A DNA stretch of 64,000 nucleotides. Source: CALFCE01 sp964411665. GTDB lineage: Bacteria; Pseudomonadota; Gammaproteobacteria; Granulosicoccales; Granulosicoccaceae. The position numbers and the translations under genes are program-made. The notes below the pieces were generated by a model. That model searched no databases. It was not told where the DNA came from and saw only the letters and a program-made list of their open reading frames with translations. The number at the start of each line of letters is the position of its first letter. The first letter of the stretch is position 1. The stretch spans positions 1 through 64,000 of the forward strand of contig CAYPMR010000005.1 in assembly GCA_964411665.1 (NCBI GenBank), in the 5' to 3' direction. This document shows positions 61,787 through 64,000 of this stretch, piece after piece.

Positions 61787-62902
61787 GTGGAGCACGGATT
61801 GTCATCAAATTGCCGAACAACAATCAGGCAATCTCTTTCATACTTAAAAAATAACCTCTCTGTGGATGCTGTTCTGTTGGTACGCCAATTGAGCAATCAG
61901 TATCACATCGAATACGTCAGTGGAACCGCAGCGGGTTTGTATGAAGGGTTAAGTGGAACTTGGGAAGGCTCAATTTTTGATTCTGTAGTCAAGGGACGGG
62001 CGCCCGCCATAGCACCTGATGTGCTTTCCATCCCTCTGGCCAATGTACCATTCCTGCCTAACTATCGATTGCGCTCTTTCGCCTCCATAGTTATTGATGA
62101 TCCTGGCGGCGGTTTGTATGGAATCCTGTGTGGTATTTCATCATCGCCTCTTTCATCTGATACCTGCGCAAACCAGACATTGTTGGGATTTTGTGCAGAG
62201 CAAATCAAGTTTGTTCTGGCATCCGAACTATTTGTACTTGATCAGTCTGCTCACATAGATGTATTGGCGGAGCAGGCGTACAGTGATCAAATGACAGGAC
62301 TGCTCAATAGAAATGGCTGGGATCGGGTGATCTCGGCCGCTATGGATAACCAGCGTCAAGGGCAAGGGCAGGGATTTGTCAGTATCTTTGTTATCGATCT
62401 GGATGATTTAAAATCCTTGAACGATAGCGATGGTCATGCAAGCGGTGATCGGGTTATCTCGCAAATCGCCAGTGAACTGATTCGTCTTTTTTCGCTTGCC
62501 CGTAGCAGTGAAGATTCGTCGGCTGACAACATAGTTTTTGCAGCTCATCTCGCACAGGCTGACAAAAGTATTCAATATGCCTCAATCAAATCGCCTGTTA
62601 ATGATGATGCACTCGAGCTGAACAATAACAAAGTAGTAGTAGCACGTACGGGTGGTGATGAATTCTCTGCGATGATGATAGGTGTCGATGATGAAATTGC
62701 TACTGTTGTAGCTGATTCTGTTATGAAGGAACTGGATGATTTAGGTTTGCCCGTGTCGGTTGGTTATGCCTGTTGTCGCCAGGCTTCCAAACTACAGGAG
62801 GCGATTCGTAGTGCAGATCATGCAATGTACATTGAGAAGAAAAGGCGTAAGCGCGAGCAGCGACGAGCCATGGGTATACTCAATGTATTACCTCATGGCT
62901 GA
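61787..62902 (+). CDS. diguanylate cyclase with N-terminal GAF-like domain
   Basis: A 371-residue protein. Residues ~10-150 look like a GAF sensor domain and residues ~165-365 like a GGDEF domain with an intact GGDEF at 289-293 and FVIDLDDLKSLND as the metal site. Between these motifs lies an extra ~40-residue insertion (RSSEDSSADNI...), and the RxxD inhibitory site is missing, so feedback control by c-di-GMP may be lost. SVGYACCR follows normally. The start is GTG with GGGAG upstream. Confidence 0.85.
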   Translation: MEHGLSSNCRTTIRQSLSYLKNNLSVDAVLLVRQLSNQYHIEYVSGTAAGLYEGLSGTWEGSIFDSVVKGRAPAIAPDVLSIPLANVPFLPNYRLRSFASIVIDDPGGGLYGILCGISSSPLSSDTCANQTLLGFCAEQIKFVLASELFVLDQSAHIDVLAEQAYSDQMTGLLNRNGWDRVISAAMDNQRQGQGQGFVSIFVIDLDDLKSLNDSDGHASGDRVISQIASELIRLFSLARSSEDSSADNIVFAAHLAQADKSIQYASIKSPVNDDALELNNNKVVVARTGGDEFSAMMIGVDDEIATVVADSVMKELDDLGLPVSVGYACCRQASKLQEAIRSADHAMYIEKKRRKREQRRAMGILNVLPHG

Positions 62903-62922
62903 CGCTGCTAGACGTGCCGTTC

Positions 62923-62978
62923 TTACATAGCCGTTGTTACATAGCCGCTGTTACATGGTCTTTGTTACATGGTTCAGA
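62923..62978. repeat. 14-bp tandem repeat, 4 copies
   Basis: Units start at 62923, 62937, 62951 and 62965 with exact 14-base spacing: TTACATAGCCGTTG, TTACATAGCCGCTG, TTACATGGTCTTTG, TTACATGGTTCAGA. It lies between the GGDEF gene and thiC. Confidence 0.88.
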
Positions 62979-62996
62979 CCTGACTTTTCTATAAAT

Positions 62997-63021
62997 TTTA
63001 CCGCTATTACTTTGCAGTAAA
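62997..63021 (-). terminator. possible terminator of thiC
   Basis: On the minus strand TTTACTGC pairs with GCGGTAAA (8 pairs, one G-T) around a 9-base loop, followed by a weak T-rich stretch ATTTAT. It lies 16 bases after the thiC stop. Modest stem stability makes this uncertain. Confidence 0.35.
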
Positions 63022-63036
63022 GCTTTCAATTTAGAA

Positions 63037-64000
<964 letters not shown>

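Overview
The window looks like a chromosomal segment of a free-living aerobic gammaproteobacterium with mid-range GC. The evidence is the gene content and order: ponA divergent from pilMNOPQ-aroK-aroB-damX-gltB, tsaD next to rpsU-yqeY and plsY, and a coxB-coxA-ctaG-coxC-DUF2909-surf1-ctaB respiratory cluster. A Pseudomonas-like ancestral order is recognisable but rearranged. I cannot name the genus from sequence alone.

Layout. 1-60: start of a membrane protein leaving the window. 581-1342: trmB. 1434-12254: an aerobic carbon monoxide dehydrogenase locus, with coxM-coxS-coxL-coxD-coxE-coxF-coxG on the minus strand, an MHYT-LytTR membrane regulator upstream, and a divergent molybdopterin-binding/nucleotidyltransferase fusion. 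CoxL carries the form I active-site motif AYRCSFR, so this is a true CO dehydrogenase and not a form II paralogue. 12485-22543: housekeeping and small envelope genes (glycine-rich protein, RRM protein, tcdA, lipoproteins, CinA-like protein, sirtuin coupled to a two-domain glycan-type enzyme, peroxiredoxin, DUF2799, LEA-like protein, rsmE). 22550-38531, minus strand: dnaG, gltB, damX-like gene, aroB, aroK and the type IV pilus operon pilMNOPQ. 38764-45091: ponA facing hemE, gltD, yqeY and rpsU.

45189-49412 is a 4,224-bp IS1-type mobile element inserted between rpsU and tsaD. It has perfect 18-bp terminal inverted repeats and a perfect 8-bp target duplication (CTGCAGTA). Besides its single-ORF transposase it carries two cargo modules: a divergent operon of a 58-aa ribbon-helix-helix protein plus a 295-aa protein of unknown function, and a five-gene operon consisting of a HigB-like toxin, a HigA-like antitoxin, a SecB-like chaperone (a toxin-antitoxin-chaperone, TAC, arrangement) and two small unknown genes that run up to the right end. 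This is the most unusual part of the window.

49518-62902: tsaD, plsY, a BioC-like methyltransferase, DUF2244, and an aa3-type cytochrome c oxidase cluster whose subunit II is fused to a cytochrome c domain; ctaB is present but ctaA and a classical sco gene are not. A GGDEF protein follows, then thiC, cut by the window edge. Functionally, the CO dehydrogenase feeds electrons into the respiratory chain, whose terminal oxidase may be the one encoded here.

A second theme is a set of very short tandem repeats (8-15 bp units, 3-7 copies) in several unrelated intergenic gaps, the largest being a 13-bp x 7 array between the CO-locus regulator and the cofactor gene.
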